A DNA stretch of 64,000 nucleotides from Paramecium pentaurelia. Its lineage: Eukaryota > Ciliophora > Oligohymenophorea > Peniculida > Parameciidae. Each line of letters begins with the position of its first letter. The first letter of the stretch is position 1. The stretch lies in NCBI GenBank assembly GCA_905183005.1, contig CAJJDO010000071.1, positions 191,172 to 255,171 on the forward strand, written 5' to 3'. A program made the translations under genes and the position numbers. Below, in pieces: positions 38,023-50,152 of this stretch. The notes beneath the pieces were generated by a model, which searched no databases, was not told the DNA's origin, and worked only from the letters and a program-made list of their open reading frames with translations.

Positions 38023-40537
38023 TCATAGATACTTAAATAAGATTTTTTTAAGAGCCTTCTATTTCACTGGCTTATGTAAATACTCTGTCATTCCTACTTT
38101 CAAACATTCTTCCATCTACTCTTCTGAGTCATATGCCGAACACCCAATTATTGTAGTAGATGCTCCTAATTCAGCACATAAATTAAAGATTGCTTATGAT
38201 ACTTAAAATCCATTCATAATAGGCATTTCCAAATCCATAAGTATAACCTTATAAAATTCTTAATTATGTTCAATTCTTTCTTTGCATTTTTATATAGCTT
38301 AATATCCATTTAATGCCCAATCTACAGCAGTGTTTGATATCATACGTGTAATCATTTCTATATTTAATTATACATCATCCACTATTAATATTTTTGGATC
38401 TCCAATAGAAACTTTTGTTGATGCCTTAATATTTACATTCTTAGTTATAACTTTTAATTTTTGAGGTTAATCATCTTCAGGAATATCATAAGAATTTTAT
38501 TCTGAATTTTCACTTTCTTAATTGCGTTCTTCCATTTCATTAAGTGAATAACTTTCTTGTACATCACAAATTTATATACTAAAATAAAATGTAGATCCTT
38601 TATTTAATTAAGAATGTAATTTTAATCCATTTTAAATGTCTCCATTAAGATTTTATAATATTTAATTACTTATTAATAATCCTAATCCAACACCTTATGT
38701 ATTCAATTTCTTACTCTCTTCACTATTACCTTTTGCAAAAGCTTTAAATAATTTTACCTTATCATCATCAGAAATTCCAATTCCTGTATCTATCACAGAA
38801 ATATTTATCTTCTTTCTATCTTATCCTTAGGTTACTTCTAATGTAATATTTCCTTTTTGTGTAAACTTAAATGCATTTCCTATTAAATTCATAATTATTT
38901 ATTTAATTCTATTGGAATCTTATTCTATAATCTTTGGAACATGTGCATTATAATTCAATGTCAAGACTATTTATTACTTTTCAGCAGTGGCTGAGAATAA
39001 TTCAAGACAACTTTTTAACATATTCTTTAAATTAAACTTTTATTTCACTGCCTTAAATTTACCTACTCTAATCTAAGCTAAATCAAGAAGATCATCAGAA
39101 AGATTCAACAATTATTTAGCTGTATGTAATGCAACCCTAACATATTTTTAATTCTCCTTATCCTTTTCACAAAATAAGGTCTCAGATCTATTCCTACTTT
39201 CATCATTCAAACTCTCATTCAATTAATCTATAATACAATTCAATGGTGTTCTATATTCATGACTTACAAATGCCAACATCTTAGATTTCTAATTACTATA
39301 ATTCTTTAATGATCTAATATAATCTCTATGAGTAATATCTCGTGCAACTATAAGAATGTAAGGACAATCATTAATTAAAGTCGAATACAATTTAATTTCT
39401 ATTTATCTACGTTTTTATTTCTCTGATCTAATATACCCCAATACAACAATATGTTCTTATACATGTGTATTTTTCATCAAATTCTAAACTTCTTTTCTTT
39501 AAATCTACTTTTTCATACATTGAATCTCTTAATCAATTATCTAAATAATATTAATAATCATTTACACAACAATCAGAAATAAATGTATCCTATATTTTAA
39601 TTGTCTCTTTTTTTGACTATGTCTTTGCTCTTGGTAATGGCATTTCTTTCAATTTTTATTATATAACTGTTCCTGATTATTTATTTTAAGATCTTGCTGC
39701 ACTCATAAATAAAGTCTTTTGTATAGGTACAGGTTAAAATGTTGAAAATGAACTCATTGATTATTTTGGTGGTTATTCCATTGATTATTTTTCTGCTTAT
39801 TCCACTATCTATTATTCCTCCAAATTATATATTGCTTATAGAATTGATTATTGATTATCTCCTTAAACAAATATCTTTTTCATATTCTCATTACAAAACT
39901 AGACATCATCATTTAATCCAACCAGTGCAATCCCCTAAGGAAAAAAGCTAAGCAATTCCACTTAGTAAAGATCATTTTTTGGAGTTGGAGGTTAACTTTC
40001 AGAATGACAATTACGATCTTTAGTTATTTTGTAAGTAGAATGATGATTACTATCCACAAAGAAATTTTCTTAATTGAAGTTAAAGTTTCCATTTTATTAA
40101 GGTTAGTTGATCAATTATGTTAAAGTCTTTATTGCTATTGATATACAAGGTAAATAAATTTGAGTAATATGATTATTCATGAACAAAAGAAGTACAAGAA
40201 GATCTGCTCCTACTGAGAACAATATTATTAGCCATTTGTTCTTGAATTCATTCTCAAACAATAAAGTCTATCCTATTTACATGACACACATGCATGATAA
40301 CACATCTTTGTTACTACTTAAATACAGAATTGTCATGTATCCCAAATATTAAATGATTAGTACAATTTAAAATTATGATGCCCCTAAATATTCCCATGCC
40401 ATACGAGTAATTTACAATAATAACACTACAAACAAATAGTAGTATTCTTCAGAACCAAATATGCACTGAAGTATTAAAAGCAAACTCATTAGCAAAATAA
40501 GAAGCTGACTTTTAATTAAGTTCCACAATTTTCCCAT
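38023..40537 (-). CDS. membrane-bound hybrid histidine kinase with receiver domain
   Basis: Predicted 829 aa; one intron at 39541-39565. Five or six N-terminal membrane helices (~1-170) lead to a PAS-like sensor region (ALVGLNDDVQFCNENMKKIF, later YILIVARDITHRDY). The transmitter has the H-box AFVSHEYRTPLN (His ~416), N-box NLIGNAFKFTQ, and G-boxes DTGIGISDDDK and GVGLGLLIS. The C-terminal receiver has ILIVDD, the phospho-acceptor VILMDLEMPIMNG (Asp ~754) and the lysine in LHKPV. All catalytic residues are intact, so it should autophosphorylate and pass phosphate to its own receiver. A downstream phosphotransfer protein is not in the window. Confidence 0.94.
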
Positions 40538-41384
40538 ATTAATTAATACTCTTAAATAACTCTATGCTATTTTAAAACACCATTATTATCAATTACACAT
40601 TATAATTTACAATATTCTTATGAAATTTTGAAAATACATTATCACAAAAAAACTACATTTGTAGAGGAATCATGTATAATATTAAAATTCATATATATAA
40701 ATCAATGGGAAATCAGAATATCATCATTTTTTAAATATCACATATAAATTTTAATTTATTTTTATTGATCACATTACAAAAGCTAAACCATTCTTAATAA
40801 TGGTTTTTTCAACTTAGATTGATTAATTATTTTAATTACGTTTACAAACATAAAGAAAAAGCATTCATTAATCATATTAATCTATAATATAATTAATATT
40901 AATCATTAATTTTAATATTTAGTATTAAATATATTTTATAATTAAATTAATTTAAGCAAATTAAATAATGCAAAAATAGATTTGATATTTCTAATGGATA
41001 ATGCAAAATATTTTTAGATAAATAAAATATATTCGTAATTATTACCTAAATATTAATTGTTGATAATTTATAAAATTAATATTATAATCATAAACACAGT
41101 ATTCACCATGATTATAAAAGACAATATATATAAATATTTACTATTAAACTATTAATTAAAATTAGATTCTTCTATCATAAACAGTTAATAAGTATTTTTA
41201 TTAAAATCACAATCTTTAAATTATTGTAGATTTAATAATACCATTAACTTAGTTAATTTACAAAATGATAATATGTTAATTATTTTATTTTATTTTTAGA
41301 ATATAGAAATGGATTGTTATTTTACAATATATATAATAATATAAGGTACATAATTTTATTAATAAACCAATTTACATCATTATA
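40538..41384. other. gene-free spacer
   Basis: About 0.85 kb of A/T-rich DNA upstream of the histidine kinase start. I see no gene and no recognisable regulatory element. Confidence 0.5.
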
Positions 41385-42127
41385 TCATGCTCGTTTTTTT
41401 GGAAGAATTCTTTAATTTTACACAGCAACAGATTTGACAGATGTCATCTTGTTCTCTTCATCTTTATAATATTATGAAACTCTTTTGCGTTAGGGTCCTC
41501 CATTTTTGATTATATTACTATTGGATAGAGCTTAAGCTGTATATTTATCTTAAGAATTGACTCTAACTCGTTCATCTAAAATTTTAAGATTATTTCTTTG
41601 ATATTAATGTTATTAGATCTGATTTCTTCCAATTGAATAACTTAATTATTCATTATCTCTTAGAGAATTTATAACATATTATTATTCAGGACTAGGTCTT
41701 CTATAAATATTACAGTATTTATTAGCAATGTATTGAAAATGAGAGGAATCCTAAACAAATATATAATGAACTACTTTAAGATGATTGCGTTGAGCTGATT
41801 ATTAAGGATTATATTGTATTTATTATTATTGCTGTTAATCTTAGATTCTGGCTAAGTTAATGGTTGATAAAGGTACAACCTTCTTCAAAATACATTATTA
41901 TTATTTATCCTTATTTTTGAGTAATTGATTCATAAGATTATTTTTGGCAGGACTTCGACTACATGATCGTTATTCTAGATGTTATTTACGAATAGATTGC
42001 CATTATATTTCAAGATTTTCAATAGCCTTGATATAAATAAGTAGGACTTTACTTCATTTAATTAAGTACGATTACTCTGAGGTGTCAATGTTATTCTTAT
42101 TTAATCAATATTTAAAGTACTCTTCAT
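41385..42127 (-). CDS. Gln/Asn-rich low-complexity protein
   Basis: Predicted 238 aa with one intron (42027-42052). The intron is needed, since the unspliced frame meets TGA. Gln-rich runs are encoded mostly by TAA/TAG. A less biased block in the middle (NHLKVVHYIFVQDSSHFQYI) and a basic C-terminus (QRKRVSQYYKDEENKMTSVK) suggest an intrinsically disordered protein with short binding motifs. No domain recognised. Flanked by spacers of 0.85 and 0.6 kb. Confidence 0.72.
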
Positions 42128-42744
42128 TTTTGTAAATTTTAACATGCATACGTTCTTGTGGCAATTAACGTAATTAACTCAGACTTAAATTCTATGCATA
42201 GTAATTATTCATGGCTTAACAGTTAAAATTTAATAATAAAATGACATTTAATCATAATATTCAGATTGAATCCAAATGTATATATATACTTTTTAATATC
42301 TCCAAAAGATATTCAGAAATATATTTATGTATTTATGAACTCTTAAATAGATTTATATATATATATATATATAAATTACTATATTATGTAATTATAATAA
42401 GAATGATTCTAAATTATAAATATCATTTAAACAAATGTACATAAACTAATGAATAATTAAATTATATTTCCTATATTATTGTACAATATATATCTCATTT
42501 CAATTTAAAAATCATTTATTATTCTTTTCATCTTGACTTATATTCATATATTAACAAAAAATATCTTACTATTATACTATCCTAGTTGTTGAGAATCTTA
42601 TTTACAAATAATATTTCATGTATAAGATTGACATTAATTATTGAGGGTTTGATCAATTTTAGAATAAAAGATTTTACATAAGAAAATCGTAATTTTGTGG
42701 CTTAGATGACTATTATCATAAATATTAATAATTGAACCAGACAA
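42128..42744. other. spacer with a TA microsatellite
   Basis: No gene supportable. It holds a (TA)10-type run at 42354-42373. Genes diverge from this spacer, so both promoters should lie inside it. Confidence 0.5.
42354..42373. repeat. TA dinucleotide run
   Basis: Uninterrupted alternating T/A of about 20 bases in the spacer between divergent genes. Simple low-complexity repeat of AT-rich DNA. Confidence 0.8.
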
Positions 42745-44082
42745 ATGGGAAATTGTTAACAGTGTAATGATTCTGTTCCAAATAAGACCTAAGAGATCTT
42801 GACTACAAAGACAACAAAGAGTAAATAAAAAATTGGAAAGAAGTTAAACAAATAAGAAATAAAAGGAGTGATTAAAATATAAGCAAATTTCAGAGGCTAT
42901 GTAATTCGAAAGTATTATCCTATTTTAAATTAGAAAATTTTAATTTAAATTCTCTCGATCAACAGCACAAAAACATAGTTCTTCAATCATTAATTAAAAA
43001 AGTTCACATAATGATTTGGTTATAGCTGAAACATCATAAATCAAATAGAATACTCTCTAAATACAATAGACAGTGAAAAGATTACCTCCAAGAAAAGATT
43101 AAGAGCAAGAAACTAAATAAAAATAATTTTGCAATGCCGATATTACTATAAATATAAATAAGGAAGTCAAAGATGATGCTAGTTCTGTTTCAGAACTTAG
43201 TAGACCTACAAGCAATCCAATAGCAATATCTACAGAGATGAATGGATTATGTTTCATACCGTTATAAAAAAAAGATCAATAATTAGTCTAAACAAATTAA
43301 CAACAGAAATTACCTTGTATTGAACTCTAAAATGGAGCATTTTATGAAGGTTAATGGAAAAATGGAATGATTCATGGTTTTGGTAAATATATTTTATCTG
43401 AAAATTCATTCTATATAGGAGATTGGTATGAAAATAAACCAAATGGATCTGGTACATTTTAACATTCTAATGGAGATTTATTTTTAGGTACTTGGATTGA
43501 TGGATAAGTAAAAGGGAAAGGAAAGTATACATTTTCTGATGGTTCATATTATGATGGTGAATGGAAAAATGATTTACCTAATGGTTAAGGAATATAAATA
43601 TATGATGGTGGTTGGATTTATGAGGGTAAAATTTGATCTGTATTCCAAGGCTAGGAAGTTTTCAAGATGGGTTTAAAAGTGGTTTTGGTAAATTGATATA
43701 TCCTGATGGAGCAATCTATGAAGGAAGATTTGAAAATGATTTAATGTTTGGATTTGGAACTTTAACATTTTGTGATGGTAGAATATATACAGGAGAATGG
43801 AGAAATGGTGTTAAATATGGTAAAGGAGTATTCGAATGGCCAGATGGAAGAAAATATGATGGTTAATATGTTAATGATTTGAGAGAAGGATATGGTGTAT
43901 TAGTATGGCCTAATGGTTAAAAGTATTTGGGACTTTGGAAAGCAGGTCTTTAACATGGAAATGGATAAATCATTAAATCTAATGGAACTACTTTTAGAGG
44001 TAAATGGATTAAGGGTAAAATGGCAACAACAAAATTAACAACTAATACTCCAGCTAAAGTAGTTAAACTCACTAATGATTGA
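42745..44082 (+). CDS. IQ-motif and MORN-repeat protein
   Basis: Predicted 428 aa; introns 42912-42933 and 43626-43654. It begins MGNC, a possible N-myristoylation/palmitoylation site. Next is an IQ calmodulin-binding motif (IQANFRGYVIRKKF), a Gln/Ser linker, and then nine full MORN repeats plus a partial one (YEGQWKNGMIHGFGKY, YIGDWYENKPNGSGTF, FLGTWIDGQVKGKGKYTF, YDGEWKNDLPNGQG, YEGRFENDLMFGFGTL, YTGEWRNGVKYGKG and others). MORN repeats bind membranes or partner proteins. IQ-MORN proteins with acylated N-termini occur at cortical or ciliary membranes in alveolates. Ca2+/calmodulin control is inferred from the IQ motif. Confidence 0.93.
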
Positions 44083-44284
44083 TATTATTTTCTAAATTCT
44101 CCACTCCTAATAATATTAAAATTATTAATTTCTAATTATAATATTATTATTATTATTCAATATGATTATAAATATATAAATGATTAAATTAAAAGAATAA
44201 TCAACAAGAATATAAAAACATAAATTAAATAATCAATCACAAACTAATTTTAGTATTTCTAATGAATTTATGTCTAACTATTTC

Positions 44285-45388
44285 TCATTCTAAAAATAAT
44301 TTAATATAATAAATTACCAATTATTAAACAACTCTAATAAATTTGGATACAAATTTAATTGAAGTTAGGATTTATTATTTTGATTTTTCATAATATTTTA
44401 GAAAATCTTCAAATTCATTTTCTTTGAGATCCTTTTAGTAAATCACATATAAAATTGAAAAGGATAAATCATCAAAATCATAACTTAGATAGTTATGATC
44501 CAAAATAATGACATTTAGAATTTAGTTAATAAGTTTCATATCATTTTCATTAATTTAGATTTTCAAATTTAATTGTTGATTAGATATGTATACATTTAAA
44601 TTTGGAAAAGCTACTTAAAATCGTAAAGTAACCTCATAAAATACATCTTATAATGTTAATGGATTTGTATGCCAATCTAATACTTTAAGTATAAGTCTTT
44701 CATATTATAATAATTATTATTTGTTCATGTTGAGTGATGATTATGAAAGTAAAAGATTAACATTTGGACTTTCTGAATTCATTTTAGTGATAACAAATAT
44801 TATAGCCAAAGATAGAAATCTTAATTATTATTGATTTGATATAGTCTTGCATTTGAGTTTACTTAGAAATAGATCAAATAGATAAATAGCTTTATGAAAG
44901 TAAGGATTGTTCATATTAATACAATTGTCAAGGATTCTATTAAGTATTATTGCTCTAGTTTTATAGTTATATTCTTTTTCTTTGAATTCTTATATATAGA
45001 GTGGATTGATATAATAGAACTATTTTTAATTTGGAATGACACTGTTTCGATTTGTGAAAGTAATAGGTAATTATACACAATCCTCTATTTTTAGATTCTC
45101 ATGACAGTAAAATTCATCTTCATAAGTATGTTAAGTACTATCAGCTGTTGTCTTGACTTTCTAGAACAATAATATTAGAATAATTACCTTAATAATTTAA
45201 GGAGATTGTATAGAATAGTCATTTTGAGTACAATCTTAGGTAGATGTTTAAGTCTGGACACATTTTTTTATAGTTGATGCTTTAGTGGATGAGGCAAAGT
45301 AGTCTAAGAATGATTGTTATAGTTTACTTGTTGACCCTAAATAATGGACTCCTAGTAGTAACTTGAATCTTTTGTCATCCATCTTCAT
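44285..45388 (-). CDS. cyclin-domain protein
   Basis: Predicted 358 aa with one intron (45161-45187, 27 nt). The cyclin box starts near residue 145 (RAIILNRILDNCINMNNPYF; AIYLFDLFLSKLK), then LRFLSLAIIFVITKMNSESP and YERLILKVLDWHTNPLT, the pattern of helices 1-5 of a cyclin N-fold with the conserved Lys and Glu. A second helical region follows. It fits a B- or Y-type cyclin that would activate a CDK; the subclass cannot be decided. Two ATGs in frame (45388 and 45382); the first is used. The final ~30 residues are weakly supported. Confidence 0.86.
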
Positions 45389-45680
45389 TATTTATTTAAT
45401 AGCTTATAATCCTTTTAATATTTGCCTTTTGTTTTGTGATGAGCGCAATTTCTTGAATTTTGTGTTATTTTTGTAATTGGTACCAGAATAGCAACATTTT
45501 TAAATTTTAATAATATTTTATTAAACTTTAGATTCAATTACCAGTATCTCTTAAGGAAGAATGATAGGATCTGTTTATTGAATTATTTAAACATATATAT
45601 TATTTTTATTATAGAGAAGATGACTAACATTAAGTATATAATAATTAATTATGAATAGAAATCAATCTTCAATTTATTAT

Positions 45681-46366
45681 TCAATCTGCTCTCTATCTAG
45701 GAAGATTCACAATTCCTTTTATTAATTGAGCTACAAATTTAGAGTATATGTATGTTAATATCTTCAGAAATACCAATAAAATGTTCAATCTAATAATAAT
45801 AAATGTGATATATATATACTTATTAATGTAGGCTAAGAAAACTTAAATAAAGAAACAATAATATACCCATTTGAGTAATAATTGATACATCAAATAGGAT
45901 TTAGTTCTATAAGCTGATATTGCTAAATAATAGAAGATGAGGCAACTAACAATGTCAATTATAGTTAGAAACCAATATAATTACTCAGCTCGCTCTTGGG
46001 AATCCAATAATGTTTGTAATTTATTGATTGTATCTTGTCTAAAACAAACACCCAAAAATGTAAAGATAGTATTTAGAATGGCATGAAGGATTACGATTAT
46101 GAGAATTGTAAGTTGTTATTTGAGCATCATCTCAAGAATGGAATTAACAAGAGAAGGAATGGCCTATCCAATTTATTCATCCAAAGAGTCAGTTTGGGAA
46201 CCTTCATCTTCACTATCTACATTTCTTTGAGTGATATGTATTTGGGCATCATTTGAATATGGTTCGACTAGTGTTGTAAGCAGCAATTGGTACGCTGTAT
46301 AATGGAGCCATCTCGATTTTCAAGTAGAGTGTCATCATCATCAATTTCAACTGTCGAACATTTCAT
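45681..46366 (-). CDS. small polytopic membrane protein
   Basis: About 219 aa with intron 46268-46293 (26 nt). A 30-nt stretch at about 45798-45827 also has intron ends and is 3n without TGA; if spliced, the protein is 209 aa. The acidic cytosolic N-terminus (~75 residues) is followed by about four membrane helices (LTILIIVILHAILNTIFTFL, FLTIIDIVSCLIFYYLAISA and two more). No family recognised. It ends 290 bp upstream of the cyclin start. Confidence 0.72.
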
Positions 46367-46968
46367 ATCTCTATAATATATATTATTATTATTATATATA
46401 TATTTATTTAAAACAAGTAAACGATGAATCATATTGTTCTTTTTCTCTATTATGAAAAGATTGCACTTAATTACTTTCTTCTTTATGTCTTTTATAATAT
46501 TTCATCATTTATATCCTCATTAGATCTAATATCAAATAAAGAATATTATCAACAATTATCTACTTTCTATTCTATCCTAAAAACTTTCAATTTTATATTC
46601 CTTTTAAATATATTACTCAAAATCTTATTTAAAATATATATATATACATATTAATTTATCTTATAAGCAATCACTCTATTATAATTAGTTATTATATCTA
46701 AATCATTTCTTCCTTCAAATTTTATTTCTGCATCAATAAAATATTCTCACAATATAAATATCTTGTTTTTTTTTAAACATTTAGCTTGCTAGTTTCTAAT
46801 TCGAAACTAAATATTTATTAATTTTTCCAATCTTATTATTTTTTCATACCCTCATTATCTCTCTTATTCTTCTTCTGTCTAACACTTACTATATATATAT
46901 ATATAGATTACTAAATTCTAATTCATAGTTCCATTTTCAAATTATAACAAATAAATATTATATATTAA
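46367..46968. other. spacer between divergent genes
   Basis: No gene supportable. Contains a TA run at 46891-46905 and pyrimidine-rich stretches. The plus-strand open frame near 46424 is low-complexity hydrophobic translation of AT-rich DNA. Confidence 0.5.
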
Positions 46969-47656
46969 ATGGCCATTTTTAATCTCATGCTGCTCGTTGC
47001 TTTTCCCATGATTGTTTTTTCTGCCTAATCAAAAATTGAAGGCAAAATCTTGTAATGTAACATCGTCTTCCTTATTTATTGAAGAATTACAAAGAGAATT
47101 TGTACATGATGATCCTATTCTTAAAGTAACACTCAATTATGGATAATATGAAACACACACCTAAAAGAATGGAATATTTGCATTGTATACTCCTTTAAAT
47201 TAATGTTAGTTACAATATTCCAAATGGAAGATACTTCTTAGAAGTCCATTCAAGATATTTTGTTTACGAATCCGCATTTATTGATGTATACACAAGCAAT
47301 AAAGGTACAAATGTTGCAGTTTCAAAAATACATCCTATTTCAAGATAAAGACCTAAATAATAATAATAATAAAACAAGTAATAAAGAATACAAACAAGAG
47401 ATTAAATGCTATTTGAGATCATTTAAAGAAAAGATTACTTTGAAGTAAAATCATATAATTTATATTAATAGAAAGAGGAAGAATTAAGTTTGTCATCTAT
47501 TTACCAAAATTAATATTTCTTCATGATTGCAATAACTGTGTTAATGTTATTTTTTGTAAAAAAAATGCCTATAGGTAATTATTAATTTTATTAATTTCTT
47601 TAGAGGAATTATAATCAGCAGAAAGAGCTCCATAATAATAATAATAATAATAATGA
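46969..47656 (+). CDS. EMC7: ER membrane protein complex subunit 7 (EMC7) homologue
   Basis: Predicted 201 aa. Introns 47057-47084, 47185-47209, 47575-47603. A signal peptide (AIFNLMLLVAFPMIVFSAQS) precedes a beta-sandwich like DUF2012: IEGKI, then NYGQYETHTQKNGIF, NIPNGRYFLEVHSRYFVYE, and IDVYTSNKGT. A single C-terminal membrane anchor (FFMIAITVLMLFFVKKMP) ends with the conserved KKMP. The order and size fit EMC7, a subunit of the complex that inserts membrane proteins in the ER. There is a Gln-rich insert before the anchor, and the last seven sense codons are all TAA (Gln). Confidence 0.88.
47633..47653 (+). repeat. (TAA)7 coding run
   Basis: Seven consecutive TAA codons read as glutamine directly before the TGA stop of the EMC7 gene, continuing into related AT-rich sequence. 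Under the standard code the gene would terminate here or earlier. Confidence 0.85.
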
Positions 47657-47715
47657 TGATTAATGTTGTATATATAATATGATAAATAAATAATATATAT
47701 ATATATATTAATAAT

Positions 47716-48347
47716 TCAATTAATTATATTGGGTTCTTCTTTGACTTATTATTATGAAATATTTTTGAAGTTCTAAATTAATAAAGATTCTAGGTTACTT
47801 GAATCATCATCATTAATTAGAAATTAATTAATTTTTATTGAGCTAATTCCCTTTAACAGAGTGCCAATGCTATTTAAGCTCCTGCATTGTCTAAATTAGG
47901 AGAGCTCATCACAGGAAATATAGGTTAAATGGTTTGAGCTTAAGGTTTACGTTCTGGAGAGATTGGTCTCATGTATTGAGGCTATTCTAAATTATACATT
48001 GATTAAATCTTTCTAGGGGAACTATTTTCTCCAGATTCCTATCTGTTCTTATTTCTTTCTCTAGTTTTTTTCTTTCCTATTCTTCCTTCCTTCCTATAAG
48101 TTTGTAAAATTGCTTTAGCAGTTGAAAAATTAACTCCAAATTCTTTAGCAGCATCCTTTATTGTTGCCTATTTGGAAATTATACGTCGTAGTAATTGAAT
48201 ACGAATTGATTAATCAATAATGGCATATTTTTTGGAGTCTTTATTTTTATGCTCTTCATGGTTTTAGTCTTGTCTATCGATAATGAATGAATATTACGAT
48301 TCAGGTGTAAAACTATTATTAATACTTTCTTCTTCTGAATGTATCAT
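47716..48347 (-). CDS. helix-turn-helix DNA-binding protein
   Basis: Predicted 201 aa with intron 47773-47798 (26 nt). Residues ~45-100 form a homeodomain-like/Psq-type helix-turn-helix: IRIQLLRRIISKQATIKDAA, then KEFGVNFSTAKAILQTYRKE and a basic tail GKKKTRERNKNR. The rest is Gln/Pro/Ser-rich and disordered. A second, shorter gene of the same type is at 63489-63900. Such domains serve as DNA-binding parts of transposases and of transcription factors; no catalytic domain follows, so a regulator is more likely. Convergent with EMC7, 59 bp between stops. Confidence 0.78.
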
Positions 48348-48385
48348 TGAAGTTTTATAAATGAAGATAAAATTATATAAAGTAA

Positions 48386-50131
48386 TCAAGATCCCATTTT
48401 AATCACTTTAGACAAATTTTCAAACTTATGAATACTTTTGAATTTTGTTCGTTTCTTTTATAAACAAGTACTAGGTTTTAAAAGAAATTATGTTTAAAAA
48501 CTATCAATATCTATACGAGATTGGCATCTCTTTCTATCAAATATACTCTAAGATTACACTCCACTTCTACTTTCTAATTAAAATCTATCTTAATAATTTA
48601 AAATCTTATTTTTTAAATTTTAAATAACATTATAAGAAGAATGAATAGATTAACCATTTTTTTAATTTTGAGAATTATCTCTATATTTGCGATTCTACTT
48701 CATAAGATTCAATAAATCTTATGAATATGTAATCACCTGATTCTCATTAAAATTAGAAGAGCATTCAATAAATTTTGAAGTACAAGGCTATGAAATCTTG
48801 CGTAGAATATGAGTACTTTTCTAATTTGCATTTGGCAGAATATATTAATTTTTAATTGGAACAGATGAACTTTTTTGAAGTGATGTTACACTTTCATAAT
48901 TAATCCATTTCTTATTAAACTTATCTTCATAATATTATTATAACCATTCTTCACTTTAATTATTACGCATATTTTCTATATATTATTGAATGGGCACTCT
49001 TAAAACTGAAGTTCTAATCATACATTTTGCTTAAGAAGATCTTTTTACATAATTTTATTGCATTTTAGTTAAATAAACTTCATAATCCCCTACAACTTAA
49101 CCATTTGAATATCTACCCAAAGTTGTCATTTTTTCACCTTATGGTATAAATACTTCATTCTCTTAAGAATCTAATCTATATTATTCCCATTTCTAAACTA
49201 AGATTTCTCCTTCTATGATCAAATAAACTGAATCACATTTATTAAATCTCTTGTATATAATATTATTTGTTTCAAAGATGTGTTCCTCACAATTATGTAA
49301 AAAAACATATTAAGAAGTATGTAACCAATTTTTAAAGGGAGGAATGGATCGAATAATTTCGAATTTTCTTTTCATTATTTATTCTTGTAATAATCCAAGA
49401 ACACTTTAATATGCATCATAAGATAATGTAGCAAATACACATTCTGTTTTGGCAACTACTGTAGCTGTTCTAGGAACTCTTTATTCAATAGCAATTTCAC
49501 CAAAATGATCTGATTTCTTTTTTATGGCAACTAATTTATGATTACTGTAATTGTGCACTAATAACTCATCAAATCTTTTGATTGCCGACACTTACATTAT
49601 TAGTAATTTAATTACGATCTAATTTACGTTCAGTTTTTGATTCATCTTCTTAAGGTAGTAAAATACCTACTTCACCTTCCAAAATAAAATACATCTTTCT
49701 TCCCTTTTCACCATAACTAAATACTAATTCAAATTAATTGACTTTCTCAAATAAGAGATTCTTGAATAACTTTAAATAAAGTTCTGGTGATAATTATCCT
49801 CGTATTTATCTTTTTATATTTACAAATTCATACCCTATGTAATGGAAATGCTTCTCAAAATACGCTTAAATTTATTTAGCTTAACTTTGTGATCTATCTT
49901 CTGGTTCTAATTGCAAGATATACAAACATCGTTGATATTAGATATTCTGATCATGTTCAGAACTTTATTTATTTGACCATAGATTGGTTATCTTTTTTAG
50001 TAACTTATAATTATAAGTGTTCAATTTACCATTTGTTCTGGTTATTCTTATTGTTCTATTAATTAGTTTACAGCAATCTATAATTTACTAGGTTTAGATG
50101 ATTCAGGTCTAGCTGATTATTTTTTATACAT
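48386..50131 (-). CDS. cyclic-nucleotide-binding-domain protein (tandem copy 1)
   Basis: Predicted 564 aa; introns 50004-50029 and 49591-49615. Residues ~120-290 hold a cNMP-binding domain with strand block FELVFSYGEKGRKMYFILEG and cassette HFGEIAIEQRVPRTATVVA; a second, weaker domain follows (IFETNNIIYKRFNKCDSVYL, then GQVVGDYEVYL). There is no kinase, channel or other output domain, and the tail is basic and low-complexity. PKA regulatory subunits have an inhibitor site and docking helix that I do not see. It is paralogous to the next gene upstream and lies 21 bp after its stop. Confidence 0.88.
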
Positions 50132-50152
50132 AAATTGATAAATAAATAATAG

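Noticed and set aside
43633..43866. Stand-alone short MORN gene
   Set aside because: It is the 3' part of the larger IQ-MORN gene cut off by an unspliced 29-nt intron and a TAA glutamine codon.
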